A DNA stretch of 29,669 nt, from the IMG/VR virus record IMGVR_UViG_3300035145_000727, positions 1-29,669 of that record; one strand, given 5' to 3'. The position numbers and the translations under genes were made by a program. This DNA comes from a virus. Position 1 is the stretch's first letter. The number at the start of each line of letters is the position of its first letter. The notes beneath the pieces were generated by a model that did not search any database, had not been told where the DNA came from, and was given only the letters and a program-made list of their open reading frames with translations. Below, in pieces: positions 7,017 through 16,280 of this stretch.

Positions 7017-7574
7017 ATGACTAAGAAAAAAGACCCTAAAAAGGCAGAACACTATGTTAATAACAAAGAGTTCACAGAAGCAGTCGCCGAGTATAACGAA
7101 GCAGTAAAACTCGCCGAATCAAAAGGCAAAACGCCACCTAGGATGAACGACTACATAGGAGAGTGCATTTATAAGATTGCAACTCGACTATCTACTCGAC
7201 CTAACTTCATCAACTATACTTATAGAGATGAAATGATATGCGATGCAATTGAGAATTGTATTCAGTATATCGGTAACTTCAATAGAGAAAAGTCAAATAA
7301 CGCTTTCGCTTACATAACACAAATATGCTATTATGCATTTCTGAGAAGAATTCAAAAGGAGAAGAAACAAGTCTTCATAAAACAACAGATTATATCTGAA
7401 TCAGGAATAACAGAAGATAGCTTCACAACGATTGACGGTGACACTAGAGGTATGACTAATACCAATGTTGAATGGATGCAAGACAACATGAATCGTGTCG
7501 AATACGAACCTAGAAAAACTAAGAGAAAAACTACCACGACAAAGAAGAAGAACTTAGAAAACTTTACTGAATGA
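7017..7574 (+). CDS. 55: gp55 late-transcription sigma factor
   Basis: 185 residues, the size of T4 gp55. The family is a minimal sigma factor that directs host RNA polymerase to late boxes (TATAAATA), helped by the sliding clamp gp45. The core region (about 40-120) carries YIGECIYKIATRLSTRPNF, IENCIQYIGNFN and FAYITQICYYAFLRRIQKE, matching the sigma region-2-like part of gp55 proteins. The tail (about 155-185) is basic and Thr/Lys-rich. There is no ribosome site, and the promoter box lies directly upstream, so the message may be leaderless. It overlaps gp47 by 4 bases. Confidence 0.93.
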   Translation: MTKKKDPKKAEHYVNNKEFTEAVAEYNEAVKLAESKGKTPPRMNDYIGECIYKIATRLSTRPNFINYTYRDEMICDAIENCIQYIGNFNREKSNNAFAYITQICYYAFLRRIQKEKKQVFIKQQIISESGITEDSFTTIDGDTRGMTNTNVEWMQDNMNRVEYEPRKTKRKTTTTKKKNLENFTE

Positions 7575-8638
7575 AAATAGCAATCTTAAATGACACTCAC
7601 GCCGGTGTTAGAGGCGATATGGTGGAGATGGCAAAATATCAAGGTCGTTTTTACGAAGAGATATTTTTTCCATACTTAGAAGAACACGATATTAAACACA
7701 TCATACATTTGGGTGATTACTTTGATAGAAGAAAGTATGTAAACTTCTCTTCACTAAAATATAATAGAGAACACTTTATCGAACCAATGATAGAGAAAGG
7801 CATTACTATGGATTTGATTCTTGGTAATCATGATGTCTATTATAAGAATACAAACGAAGTAAATGCACCTGAGTTATTACTATTCAATGAGGCGAACATC
7901 AATGTTATTGATGAACCGATTGTCAAAGAATACGATGGCGTAAATCTAGCACTTGTACCTTGGATTAATAATGAGAACTATGCTGATAGTATAGACTTCT
8001 TGTTAAGCGCTAATGCAGATACCTGTATGGGTCACTTTGAAATCGAGGGCGCCTTGATGATGCCAGGTATGACATGTCAACATGGACTAGACCATACATA
8101 TTTAAAACGATTCGACAAAGTATACAGTGGTCACTTCCATCAGAAATCAGAAGTAAAGAATATCAGATATCTTGGTTCACAAATGCAGTTCACTTGGTCA
8201 GACTATGGTGATGAGAAATACTTTCATATCTTTGATACTGATACAAGAGAGATGTCACCGATACACAATCCACTAACAATGTTTGAAAAGTTATTCTATG
8301 ATGATGCAAAAGAAACTTTTGAAACATTATCAAACAAAGATTACACAAAATACACAAATAAATTTACAAAAGTAATAGTAGTAAACAAAGACAATCCTTA
8401 TTGGTTTGATACTGTTATTGATAAACTACATGAGGCAAATCCTTTACATGTATCAGTTGTCGATGACCATAAACATATGGACTTGATGGATGACGATGAT
8501 ATAGAAGGAGTTGAAGATACTTTAACTATACTAGAAAAGTATATCGATGGTTTAGAAATACAAGGTCAGAAAAAACCACTATTCGAACTAATGACTTCAC
8601 TGTATAATGAAGCGTTAGAAGAACACAACTATCTATGA
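7571..8638 (+). CDS. 47: gp47 recombination nuclease subunit (Mre11-like)
   Basis: 355 residues, a calcineurin-type metallophosphoesterase. With gp46 it forms the T4-type Mre11/Rad50 complex that resects DNA ends for recombination-dependent replication. Metal ligands are visible: D8 and H10 (NDTH), D49 (LGDYFDRR), N86-H87 (GNHDVY), H155, and H188/H190 (GHFH). The C-terminal ~120 residues are the capping and gp46-binding part. It overlaps gp55 and gp46 by 4 bases each (ATGA). Confidence 0.96.
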   Translation: MKIAILNDTHAGVRGDMVEMAKYQGRFYEEIFFPYLEEHDIKHIIHLGDYFDRRKYVNFSSLKYNREHFIEPMIEKGITMDLILGNHDVYYKNTNEVNAPELLLFNEANINVIDEPIVKEYDGVNLALVPWINNENYADSIDFLLSANADTCMGHFEIEGALMMPGMTCQHGLDHTYLKRFDKVYSGHFHQKSEVKNIRYLGSQMQFTWSDYGDEKYFHIFDTDTREMSPIHNPLTMFEKLFYDDAKETFETLSNKDYTKYTNKFTKVIVVNKDNPYWFDTVIDKLHEANPLHVSVVDDHKHMDLMDDDDIEGVEDTLTILEKYIDGLEIQGQKKPLFELMTSLYNEALEEHNYL

Positions 8639-10350
8639 TAAATTTTAAAAAGGTACGATACAAGAACTTGTTATCGTCCGGAAATAAATTCACTACTATC
8701 GAACTCGATAGGTCCCAAACGACCCTTATTGTGGGTGACAATGGTGCAGGTAAATCTACATTATTAGATGCATTGTGCTTTGGTCTATACGGTAAAGGGT
8801 TTCGTAATCTAAAGAAAGACTTACTTATCAATTCAATCAATCAGAAAGACCTCGTAGTCGAGGTTGAGTTTGAGATTGGTCGTAAGAAGTATAAAGTAAT
8901 TCGTGGGGCAAAACCAAACAAGTTTGAGTTGTATGTAAATGACACGCTAGTCAATCAAGATGCAACGATGAGAGATTATCAAGACCATTTAGAATCGAAC
9001 ATACTCAAAATGAGTTATCGTTCCTTTACACAGGTTGCGATATTAGGGTCTGCTAACTTTACACCTTTCATGCAGTTAAGAAGTGTAGAGAGAAGAAAGT
9101 TAGTTGAAGACTTATTAGACATTACTATTTTCTCTACTATGCAAGACATACTAAAGAAAAAGGTAACCAATCATAATGTTGAAGTGAGGGAAACAAATCA
9201 CGAAGTCGAACTGCTTGAAGAAAGAATTTCAGGTTTGAATGACCAGATGCAAGCACTTCAAAAGAATCGTGATAAGCGTATCAAAAAGTATGAATCTACA
9301 GTGACCGAAACGCAAGATAATATAAACAAAATCTTAGGGGAAGTAGATGAAAAGAAAAAAGATGTGGTGGAGAAAACACGACTTATCTCGGATAAAGATG
9401 CTGAAGCGAATAGACTTAATGAAGCAGTTGAATTGGAGAAACAACTCGAAACTGCTCGAAAGAAAGCAATTGCAGATGTCAAGTTCTATGAGGAAAATGA
9501 CGACTGCCCAACATGTAAGCAGGGTCTAGATGAGGAACATAAGAAGAAACACATTGCGGAGAGACAATCAAAGGCGAAGGAAATCCGTTCAGCGCTTAAT
9601 CAAATTGAAGGAACAATCGAAGGAGTTAGAACAAGACTCACTGAAATCGCCGACATTCAATCAGAAATAGATACAGTTCAACGAGAAATTGGGTTAGCAC
9701 AAACTGAAATTATATCAAACCAGAAGTATATTGATAAGATACAAAATGAAATCAAAGTATTACAAGGTGAGATACATGATGAAAATGTAAACGATAGATT
9801 GACTACTGCTGAAGATGATTTAGATAAATTACATTCTAAGAAGCAGAGTTTAACTGATAGACAACATTATTATGACCTTGCGACAACTCTATTAAGAGAC
9901 CAAGGCGTAAGACAAAGAATCATTAAACAATATGTTCCTGTAATGAATAAGATGATAAACAAGTATCTTGCTAGTTTAGAATTCTATGTTGGATTTGAAT
10001 TGAATGAATCATTCGAAGAAACAATCAAGTCTAGATTCAGAGATGTATTTAAGTATGATAACTTCTCGCAAGGAGAGAAGATGAGAATTGACCTTGCATT
10101 ACTCTTTACATGGAGAAGTGTTGCAAGATTGAAAAACTCAGTTAACACAAATCTATTGATACTCGATGAAGTGTTTGATAGTTCATTAGACTCGCAAGGT
10201 ACTGATGACTTTTTAAAACTATTGAATACACTATCTGAGAAAACAAATGCTTTCATCATATCACATAAAGGCGACCAGTTATATGATAAGTTTGAAGAAG
10301 TGATTAGATTTGAGAAGTATAAAAACTTTAGTCGCATTGCAATTTCATAA
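8635..10350 (+). CDS. 46: gp46 recombination nuclease subunit (Rad50-like ATPase)
   Basis: 571 residues, an SMC/Rad50-type ABC ATPase that works with gp47. Walker A GDNGAGKS is at 34-41. A long coiled coil (about 175-440) is broken by a zinc hook CPTC at C291-C294, which dimerises the coils. The ABC signature FSQGEK is at 477-482 and Walker B LLILDE ends at D511-E512. Length is close to T4 gp46 (560). It is coupled to gp47 by an ATGA overlap. Its last codons contain the late box proposed for the next gene. Confidence 0.97.
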   Translation: MINFKKVRYKNLLSSGNKFTTIELDRSQTTLIVGDNGAGKSTLLDALCFGLYGKGFRNLKKDLLINSINQKDLVVEVEFEIGRKKYKVIRGAKPNKFELYVNDTLVNQDATMRDYQDHLESNILKMSYRSFTQVAILGSANFTPFMQLRSVERRKLVEDLLDITIFSTMQDILKKKVTNHNVEVRETNHEVELLEERISGLNDQMQALQKNRDKRIKKYESTVTETQDNINKILGEVDEKKKDVVEKTRLISDKDAEANRLNEAVELEKQLETARKKAIADVKFYEENDDCPTCKQGLDEEHKKKHIAERQSKAKEIRSALNQIEGTIEGVRTRLTEIADIQSEIDTVQREIGLAQTEIISNQKYIDKIQNEIKVLQGEIHDENVNDRLTTAEDDLDKLHSKKQSLTDRQHYYDLATTLLRDQGVRQRIIKQYVPVMNKMINKYLASLEFYVGFELNESFEETIKSRFRDVFKYDNFSQGEKMRIDLALLFTWRSVARLKNSVNTNLLILDEVFDSSLDSQGTDDFLKLLNTLSEKTNAFIISHKGDQLYDKFEEVIRFEKYKNFSRIAIS

Positions 10351-10353
10351 ATA
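10346..10353 (+). promoter_or_regulatory. Probable late promoter (CATAAATA) before def
   Basis: The box overlaps the gp46 stop codon and lies 5 bases before the ATG at 10359, the same spacing as at 2008-2021. There is no ribosome site, so a leaderless late message is possible. Confidence 0.5.
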
Positions 10354-10358
10354 AGATT

Positions 10359-10997
10359 ATGTATAAATTAGTAGAAGAAGCATCAAAAGTTTTACGAACA
10401 CCACCAGAGGTGTTTGACTTTGAAAACCCACCTGAATCACCAGAGTTGATTGCAGAGAAAATGTCTGAAGCGATGGACAGATTTGGGGGTATGGGATTGT
10501 CTGCTAACCAAGTGGGTCTACCATATAGAATGTTCGTAATGAAAACAATGGTAGACGGAGAAGCAGTAAACAAACCTTATTTCAATCCTGAGTTATTAAG
10601 AGTATCACAGGAAACAGATTTAATGAAGGAAGGTTGTTTATCATTTCCAGACATGTACTTGATGATTAAAAGGTCATCAACAATTGAATTGAAATACCAA
10701 GATGTAGAAGGTAAAGAACATACTGTAATGTTAGACGGCATCGGTGCAAGATGTGTTCAACATGAAGTAGACCATCTGAATGGTATTATATTTCTACAAA
10801 GGGCATCTCGTCTAAAAATAGAGAGAGCATTGAAAGCACGCCCTAAAGAGAAAAGGAAAAGAGAAGAGTATGAAGCAAGAATTGCCTACGCCAGAGCTCT
10901 CCAAGAGCATATGCGAGCCAAGGATGCTGAATCTGCTGACACCGGAGAAGTGTCAGATGATGATTCAGTGGTTCAAGAATCACAGACATCTAATTAA
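10359..10997 (+). CDS. def: Peptide deformylase
   Basis: 212 residues. Removes the N-formyl group from new proteins using a bound metal ion. All three family motifs are intact: GMGLSANQ at 44-51, EGCLSFP at 91-97 (Cys93 a metal ligand), and HEVDH at 135-139 (both His metal ligands, Glu catalytic). The catalytic domain ends near residue 155; a highly charged tail of about 55 residues follows and ends in an acidic SDDDS stretch. Phage deformylases of marine T4-like viruses are usually shorter, so this tail is unusual. It overlaps the next gene's reading frame by 128 bases. Phage enzymes are thought to help process viral or host proteins during infection. Confidence 0.96.
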   Translation: MYKLVEEASKVLRTPPEVFDFENPPESPELIAEKMSEAMDRFGGMGLSANQVGLPYRMFVMKTMVDGEAVNKPYFNPELLRVSQETDLMKEGCLSFPDMYLMIKRSSTIELKYQDVEGKEHTVMLDGIGARCVQHEVDHLNGIIFLQRASRLKIERALKARPKEKRKREEYEARIAYARALQEHMRAKDAESADTGEVSDDDSVVQESQTSN

Positions 10998-11520
10998 TGT
11001 AGGAGACGGTTCTGATTACACAGGTATCAGAGCTATGCATATAAGAAATGCAGAGATTAGAAATAATCTCACTATGATTGGAACAAATATCATCGGCGAA
11101 ATTCGTAAGGCATCTGACCAGATAGTCTATCCAGAAATGGTTGCAATCAACGAATGGCCAATAGGGGGTGTTCAAACTCCTCATCTCGATACATATTCAA
11201 ATCAACAAATGACCGAAGATACAATGGAACAAACTCCTTCGAGGGAGTGGACTTGCATACTATATCTTAATTCTAACTATAGAGGCGGTCGTACTTATGT
11301 ACCTAACGAACAGGTATTCGAACCTATACAAGGTGCTGGACTATTGTTTCAAGGTATCTACATACCCCATGGCGTAGAGAAAGTAAGAAGACACCCACGA
11401 TATACTGTATCATTTTGGTTTACTACAGATTTTAGTAGATGTATGCCACTGAATCCTGTCGAAATATCAGATTACGACAACGAAGACCACTTTAGAAAAG
11501 AACACCCATTACAATACTAG
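10870..11520 (+). CDS. 2OG-Fe(II) oxygenase, second copy
   Basis: 216 residues, a P4H-like dioxygenase divergent from the one at 3038-3706. Iron ligands H105-x-D107 (TPHLD) and H167 (YIPHGVEKV), with R177 for 2-oxoglutarate, are all present. The start at 10870 is preferred because the LLTPEKCQMMIQWFKN segment (22-37), which looks like the normal first helix of the family, lies wholly inside the deformylase overlap, and an AAGAGAAGAG purine run precedes the ATG. The substrate is unknown. A sigma70-type promoter starts 4 bases after its stop. Confidence 0.9.
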   Translation: MKQELPTPELSKSICEPRMLNLLTPEKCQMMIQWFKNHRHLINVGDGSDYTGIRAMHIRNAEIRNNLTMIGTNIIGEIRKASDQIVYPEMVAINEWPIGGVQTPHLDTYSNQQMTEDTMEQTPSREWTCILYLNSNYRGGRTYVPNEQVFEPIQGAGLLFQGIYIPHGVEKVRRHPRYTVSFWFTTDFSRCMPLNPVEISDYDNEDHFRKEHPLQY

Positions 11521-11523
11521 GGG

Positions 11524-11553
11524 TTGACAATGACCTCCATTTTTTTGTACCAT
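11524..11553 (+). promoter_or_regulatory. Sigma70-type promoter, copy 1 of 3
   Basis: TTGACA (11524-11529), 18-base spacer with a T-run, TACCAT (11548-11553). The same layout and much of the spacer recur at 11840 and 16277. The TACCAT here is part of a 12-base palindrome GTACCATGGTAC, which the other copies lack. Expected start of transcription is about 11560, giving a short leader with a GGAG ribosome site. Confidence 0.8.
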
Positions 11554-11581
11554 GGTACAGAAATTACAAATGGAGAAAATT

Positions 11582-11836
11582 ATGGGACACCCTACGAATA
11601 CACATCTCTTTAAAGAGATAACAGGTGCCTTTGAACAGGTACTCAAAATAAACGAATCGCAATCAGAGATGAACGATAAGATAATCGGTCTCTTTGATAA
11701 AGTGGTTGAAATCAATGATAATTTAGAGAGTAAAATCAATGAGTTGCAATCGACCATTGATACTTTAGATTCAACAATCAGTTCATTAGAGTCAGATATA
11801 AGTTCATTACAATCAGATGTTAGCAGCCTTTCCTAA
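11582..11836 (+). CDS. Small coiled-coil protein of unknown function
   Basis: 84 residues from the ATG at 11582, which sits 6 bases after GGAG; the upstream in-frame ATG at 11552 lies inside the promoter and is rejected. The second half is a regular heptad repeat with Leu/Ile at a and d positions and repeated SSLESDISSLQSDVSSL-type units, predicting a parallel coiled-coil oligomer. There is no membrane span or catalytic motif. Being driven by an early-type promoter, it is probably made soon after infection. Function unknown. Confidence 0.75.
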   Translation: MGHPTNTHLFKEITGAFEQVLKINESQSEMNDKIIGLFDKVVEINDNLESKINELQSTIDTLDSTISSLESDISSLQSDVSSLS

Positions 11837-11839
11837 AGG

Positions 11840-11869
11840 TTGACAATAACCACAACTTTTTGATACCAT
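11840..11869 (+). promoter_or_regulatory. Sigma70-type promoter, copy 2 of 3
   Basis: TTGACA (11840-11845), 18-base spacer, TACCAT (11864-11869). Spacer bases AACCACAACTTTTT are shared with the copy at 16277. The predicted start of transcription coincides with the ATG at 11876, and there is no ribosome site, so the message is probably leaderless. Confidence 0.8.
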
Positions 11870-11875
11870 TATATT

Positions 11876-14290
11876 ATGACTGAGAGATTAAAAACACAAA
11901 AATCGGCACTTGCCAAATTGATGGCAACAGAAAATCTTACTGTTGTTCATAAGAAAATACCAACTGCATACTTCGACATTCAGAATAGGATACTTGCTTG
12001 TCCTACTTTCAAAGAAGATATGTCACCAGAACTTTATGACTTGTTTATGGGTCACGAAGTTGGTCATGCATTGAATACACCTTTCGAGGGTTTACATTCT
12101 ACTCTTAAAGAGAATAGAACTCTTAAAGGGTATCTTAATGTTGTTGAAGATGTCAGAATCGAAAAAGCAATCAAAAACAAATATGCAGGTCTTAGAAAGT
12201 CTTTCTACAAGGCATACAATGAACTTATGGAAAAAGACTTCTTCGGTATCAAAGGTAGAGACCTTCAAACACTTTCATTGATTGATAAAATCAACTTGAT
12301 TACTAAGTGTGGTTCAAGAGTTTCAATTGAACTTACTGATGTTGAACAATCTTACTTAGATATGGCAGAAGCATGTAAGACATGGGAAGATGTTGTTGCT
12401 TGTGCTGAGGCAATCTATGAGTATTCTAAAGAGAATGAAACTAGAGATGAGAATGATGAGAATCTAGTAAAGACTCTTATGGATGACCTTGACTTCGACA
12501 ATGATGAAAACGAAGAAGAAGATGATGATTTAGAATCTTCATTCAACGGTGGCGAACAAGAAGAAGACGATGAGTATGAACAAGAAGAAACTTATGGTGG
12601 CGACGCTCCTGGTGATTCTCTTCCTGATATAGAAGAAGAAGATGAAGAAGAAGGCGAACCAGAAGAAGAATCAGACGATGGCGATATCAAGTCAACAGGT
12701 TCAGTCGCTGGCAAAAAGGGTGGGGCATACGATGGTCAAGACGGTGCCAGAGAATCAATCACTGAACAAAATGCTCACAACAACGAAGAGATGTTTGTTG
12801 ATGAGAATGCTTGTGTTAACACAAACATCAATCTAAAAGAAGTTGACTTCACTAAGATTGCTAAGAATAGTTTGTACACTTACAAAGAAGTTCTTAACGA
12901 TTGGAGAAAGTATGCTTCAGAAGTGAAGATGTCAGAGTACTACAAAGACGGTGTACATGTTGAAGAGAATCTTAGACCACATAACATGATGTTAGGTGCT
13001 ACATTGAGAAAACATCTTCAAAACAAAAACAAAAAGATTGTTGCTCATATGGCAAAAGAGTTCGAGATGAGGCAGACTGCTCAGAGAAGTGCTAAAGCAT
13101 TCACTGGTAAGTCTGGTGAACTTGATATGAATAGACTTGCTAAGTACCAAATCATTGATGATGTTTTCAAAAGAGTGACTTACTTACCAGATGGCAAGAA
13201 CCATGGTGTCAATGTTTTACTTGACTGGTCAGGTTCTATCGCTAACGAGTTGTCAGACTTGATTGAACAATCAATGATACTTGCAGAGTTCTGTAAGAAA
13301 GTTCAAATACCTTTCAGAGTCTATGCTTTCTCAGATGTGATTAACAGAAAAGACAATGATGATAATTGGAACAGAGATTCAGGTATGCTTGTTGAGTTCT
13401 TATCTAACGAGATGTCTAATAGAGAATACACTGAGATGCTTGATTACATTTCTTGTATTCTTGTTTCTAAGATGCATGACGACCTCTTCGGTTGGAGAGA
13501 TGTTAAAGAGAAGCAGAGAAATGCTTACAATGCAATCTTCGGCGATGTCAACTACTTTGAAGTAGACCACAACTACTACGACCCAAGATTCGAAAAATGG
13601 GATATGTACCCAAGAGAATATGGTCTAGGGGGTACACCTCTTAACCATGCAATCGCTTGTCTAAGATACTGGTTGCCAGAGTTCAACAAGAAGTATGGCA
13701 TTGAGAAGTCAATACTAACAGTTATCACTGATGGTTTCAGTCACGAATCTCATCTCTTTAATACAAGTGATGCAGAACACGAAGACTTTAAATCTCAAAC
13801 AGAAGGTGAAGAATACACTTGGAGAATCAAAAACAGAAGAAACATAATCGACCCATACTTAAACAAAACATTCGAGTATGAAGTCAAAGAAGGTTATTCA
13901 GATAGAGATTACTTCGGCAAAACAGGTAATCTTCTAGAATGGATATCTTCTACTTGTAATGTGACAGTCACAGGTTACTTTGTCTTCTCTAAGAAAAGAG
14001 ATTTCGATAACCTTCTTTACAATGTTAAAGAGTTAGAAATGAAGGCATACAGTGTTTCAAAAGAATGGTGGGCAGAAGTCAGAAAGGTTGGCAAAGTTGT
14101 CAGTATAAAAGGGTATAACAAAATGTTCTTGACAGCTGCTACTAATTTGAGTACCATGGGTGACGATGAGTTAGATGATGAACTTATTGGCGCTAACAAA
14201 AACAGAGTGATGGCGGCCTTTAAGAGAAATCAAAAAGGTAAAACAACATCAAGATTTTTAACCAACGAGTTCATTAAGGAGATAGCATAA
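11876..14290 (+). CDS. HEXXH metallopeptidase-like / VWA domain protein (CobT-like)
   Basis: 804 residues in three parts. N-terminal (about 1-210): a zinc-peptidase-like domain with H60-E61-V-G-H64 and a second VVEDVRIE motif (E91 or D92 a likely third ligand). Middle (about 215-275): a very acidic linker with long Glu/Asp runs. C-terminal (about 370-804): a von Willebrand A domain with a complete MIDAS: D450-W-S-G-S454, the GGTPLNHA threonine and the TDGFSHES aspartate. Such proteins pair with MoxR/CobS-like AAA+ ATPases; that partner is at 16347 under the same promoter type. Likely role: a metal-dependent chaperone or remodelling complex, with or without proteolysis. Cobalt chelation is unlikely, since no other cobalamin genes are visible. 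Confidence 0.88.
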   Translation: MTERLKTQKSALAKLMATENLTVVHKKIPTAYFDIQNRILACPTFKEDMSPELYDLFMGHEVGHALNTPFEGLHSTLKENRTLKGYLNVVEDVRIEKAIKNKYAGLRKSFYKAYNELMEKDFFGIKGRDLQTLSLIDKINLITKCGSRVSIELTDVEQSYLDMAEACKTWEDVVACAEAIYEYSKENETRDENDENLVKTLMDDLDFDNDENEEEDDDLESSFNGGEQEEDDEYEQEETYGGDAPGDSLPDIEEEDEEEGEPEEESDDGDIKSTGSVAGKKGGAYDGQDGARESITEQNAHNNEEMFVDENACVNTNINLKEVDFTKIAKNSLYTYKEVLNDWRKYASEVKMSEYYKDGVHVEENLRPHNMMLGATLRKHLQNKNKKIVAHMAKEFEMRQTAQRSAKAFTGKSGELDMNRLAKYQIIDDVFKRVTYLPDGKNHGVNVLLDWSGSIANELSDLIEQSMILAEFCKKVQIPFRVYAFSDVINRKDNDDNWNRDSGMLVEFLSNEMSNREYTEMLDYISCILVSKMHDDLFGWRDVKEKQRNAYNAIFGDVNYFEVDHNYYDPRFEKWDMYPREYGLGGTPLNHAIACLRYWLPEFNKKYGIEKSILTVITDGFSHESHLFNTSDAEHEDFKSQTEGEEYTWRIKNRRNIIDPYLNKTFEYEVKEGYSDRDYFGKTGNLLEWISSTCNVTVTGYFVFSKKRDFDNLLYNVKELEMKAYSVSKEWWAEVRKVGKVVSIKGYNKMFLTAATNLSTMGDDELDDELIGANKNRVMAAFKRNQKGKTTSRFLTNEFIKEIA

Positions 14291-14535
14291 TGGCAATAAG
14301 AATGGAAATGATTGAAACTTTGAATGTAGATAAGTTCCAAGAGGCGATTCAACAAATCGGTGAAGGTCCTTGTACGAAGTTCAATTGTGATAGACAGGCA
14401 CTTTGTGCCGAAGAGCAAGTTGAATGTAAAGCATTCAGATATTGGGTTAACAATGATTCTTACACAACGATGAGAAAAGGTAAGAAGACGAGTATCAAGA
14501 TTGATATTCAAAGATTATTAAAGGAGATTGAGTAA
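14290..14535 (+). CDS. Small four-cysteine protein of unknown function
   Basis: 81 residues after an AAGGAG ribosome site; start and stop overlap both neighbours by 1 base. Four cysteines at about 28, 33, 40 and 47 (CTKFNC, then LC, then EC) are spaced as in small zinc or iron-sulphur sites. The tail is basic. Co-transcribed with the VWA protein and the 581-residue unknown, so it may be an accessory factor of the AAA+/VWA system. No family recognised. Confidence 0.75.
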   Translation: MAIRMEMIETLNVDKFQEAIQQIGEGPCTKFNCDRQALCAEEQVECKAFRYWVNNDSYTTMRKGKKTSIKIDIQRLLKEIE

Positions 14536-16280
14536 TGACTTTTAAAGAACATGTAGAAGAGAACTTTGCAAAACTAGAAGCAGTCAAGCAGGCGAATACA
14601 CCTGACTTGATGAATGGCGCTTCAATAAGATTCGGTGAATTATCTGAACTCTATACCAATCAAGATGCACCAGTTAGTTCAAAGGAACAAATTAAGAATA
14701 GTTATTCAAATAGACCTGTGATGTTATCAGAGGCAAAACCAAAGCAACAAAAGTTAGATAGAAAACTTGTTTATGCAATTCAGTTTTATTCTGGCGTATC
14801 ATCTATGAATTATTTGCCAATGGGTATTCTTCCAGATACTAATTGCTTGCAGTTAGAAGACAGAGGTCACTTTACAGGTTTGTTAATTGAGAGAGCTAAC
14901 CACGAGTGGAAAGTTGCAACATGGAAGAGAGTTTTAAAAAGACTCGAAGCATTAGATTACAATCCAATGATTAATGAATACATTGAGAGAATTCAACACA
15001 GGATTGATTATAGGTCCAAGAAGTTTTCTTTAGATAGTCTGAATACACCAGAAGACAAAAAGAGAATTAATGATTACATGATACCTTATGAGTTGAAAGT
15101 TTATCCTAATAGAGATATGCATGACAATGAAATAACAGGTATCAATAGTTTAGATGATAAGTGGACTACACACCAACTCGCCATGAAGGCAGTTGAAAAG
15201 AACACCAGAACGATTCATGGTGTCAATAACACTATCATCAAGGATAGATACGAACTTGTTAGAGATAATGATTTATTTTTAGGTAATAATAAATTCTCAA
15301 TGACAGGTAATGCCAAACAGGCAAGTAAGATGGAGAACCATGAAGAGGAACCAATGATGATTTTCGCAGGTGCTCTTGCTACTTCAAAGACTATGCATGA
15401 GATGTATAATGCTTTGGGTACTTCATCAGAAGATAAGAGAACAACGATGTATGAGAAAGCAATCGAACAATTCCAAACTTTAGAAGATTGGAAAGTTCTT
15501 GTTAAAAATGTCGAAACTGTTTTGATTAATGATGTTTATATGTCGATGCTTCAAAAGACTATCGATAAAACTTTCGATACAATTGAGAAGCAGAATATGA
15601 CTGGAACTAATGTCAAAGACTTGACACCTAGAAAAGTAGATGCTTCATTAATGATAGTATACACTGCTTTGAAATTATCAGAGGCAAGAAAGTTAAGACC
15701 GACTGAAAAGAATCTAAGAAGATGTGCTGAAGTTGTAATCAAGACAATGGAAAGTATGATTAAAGATACTGAAAAAATGAAAGAACTTTGTATGATGAGT
15801 TCAACTGCAAAGACCAGAGCATTGAATTTCTTTCAACCATTATTAGAAACCTGTATTCAGAACTCAGATGAAAATCAAGATGATAGTAAAGACCTTTTGA
15901 TTAGAACATCTTTAGAGATAGTCGAACAAGACGAAATACAAATTGTCACCGATAGACCAATCACAATATTAGATAGAGAAGAAAATGATAGAGATGGTTT
16001 CAGATTCGTTGAAGTTGTCATTGATGAAGGTAAGGGATTACACCTTGGTCACTGTAAGTCAGGTGATGATAGTGGTGGGTTCTTCTTACAACCTGCTGGT
16101 GACAATATCTTTTGGGACAATAAGAGAGATTTCGTTCCAAGTGAATATGCAGATGAGTATATGAGTGAAGTCGCTACCTATCTTGCAGGTGTTAGTTCAA
16201 CCTGGTTCTCAGATTCCAAGATGTTGCAGGCATATAATAATACTCAGAATTTAACAAATATTTGGAAACATGGTGGTTGA
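14535..16280 (+). CDS. Large protein of unknown function, AAA+/VWA operon
   Basis: 581 residues, preceded by AAAGGAGATT like its upstream neighbour. Mostly helical and charged, without signal peptide or membrane span. A C-terminal segment (about 490-530) rich in Gly, Asp and His (GLHLGHCKSGDDSGGFFLQP) looks like a separate compact domain. I do not recognise it; I recall large unnamed genes in similar positions in cyanophages. It lies between the VWA protein and the AAA+ ATPase, so it is a candidate third component or substrate adaptor. Its stop codon overlaps the next promoter. Confidence 0.8.
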   Translation: MTFKEHVEENFAKLEAVKQANTPDLMNGASIRFGELSELYTNQDAPVSSKEQIKNSYSNRPVMLSEAKPKQQKLDRKLVYAIQFYSGVSSMNYLPMGILPDTNCLQLEDRGHFTGLLIERANHEWKVATWKRVLKRLEALDYNPMINEYIERIQHRIDYRSKKFSLDSLNTPEDKKRINDYMIPYELKVYPNRDMHDNEITGINSLDDKWTTHQLAMKAVEKNTRTIHGVNNTIIKDRYELVRDNDLFLGNNKFSMTGNAKQASKMENHEEEPMMIFAGALATSKTMHEMYNALGTSSEDKRTTMYEKAIEQFQTLEDWKVLVKNVETVLINDVYMSMLQKTIDKTFDTIEKQNMTGTNVKDLTPRKVDASLMIVYTALKLSEARKLRPTEKNLRRCAEVVIKTMESMIKDTEKMKELCMMSSTAKTRALNFFQPLLETCIQNSDENQDDSKDLLIRTSLEIVEQDEIQIVTDRPITILDREENDRDGFRFVEVVIDEGKGLHLGHCKSGDDSGGFFLQPAGDNIFWDNKRDFVPSEYADEYMSEVATYLAGVSSTWFSDSKMLQAYNNTQNLTNIWKHGG

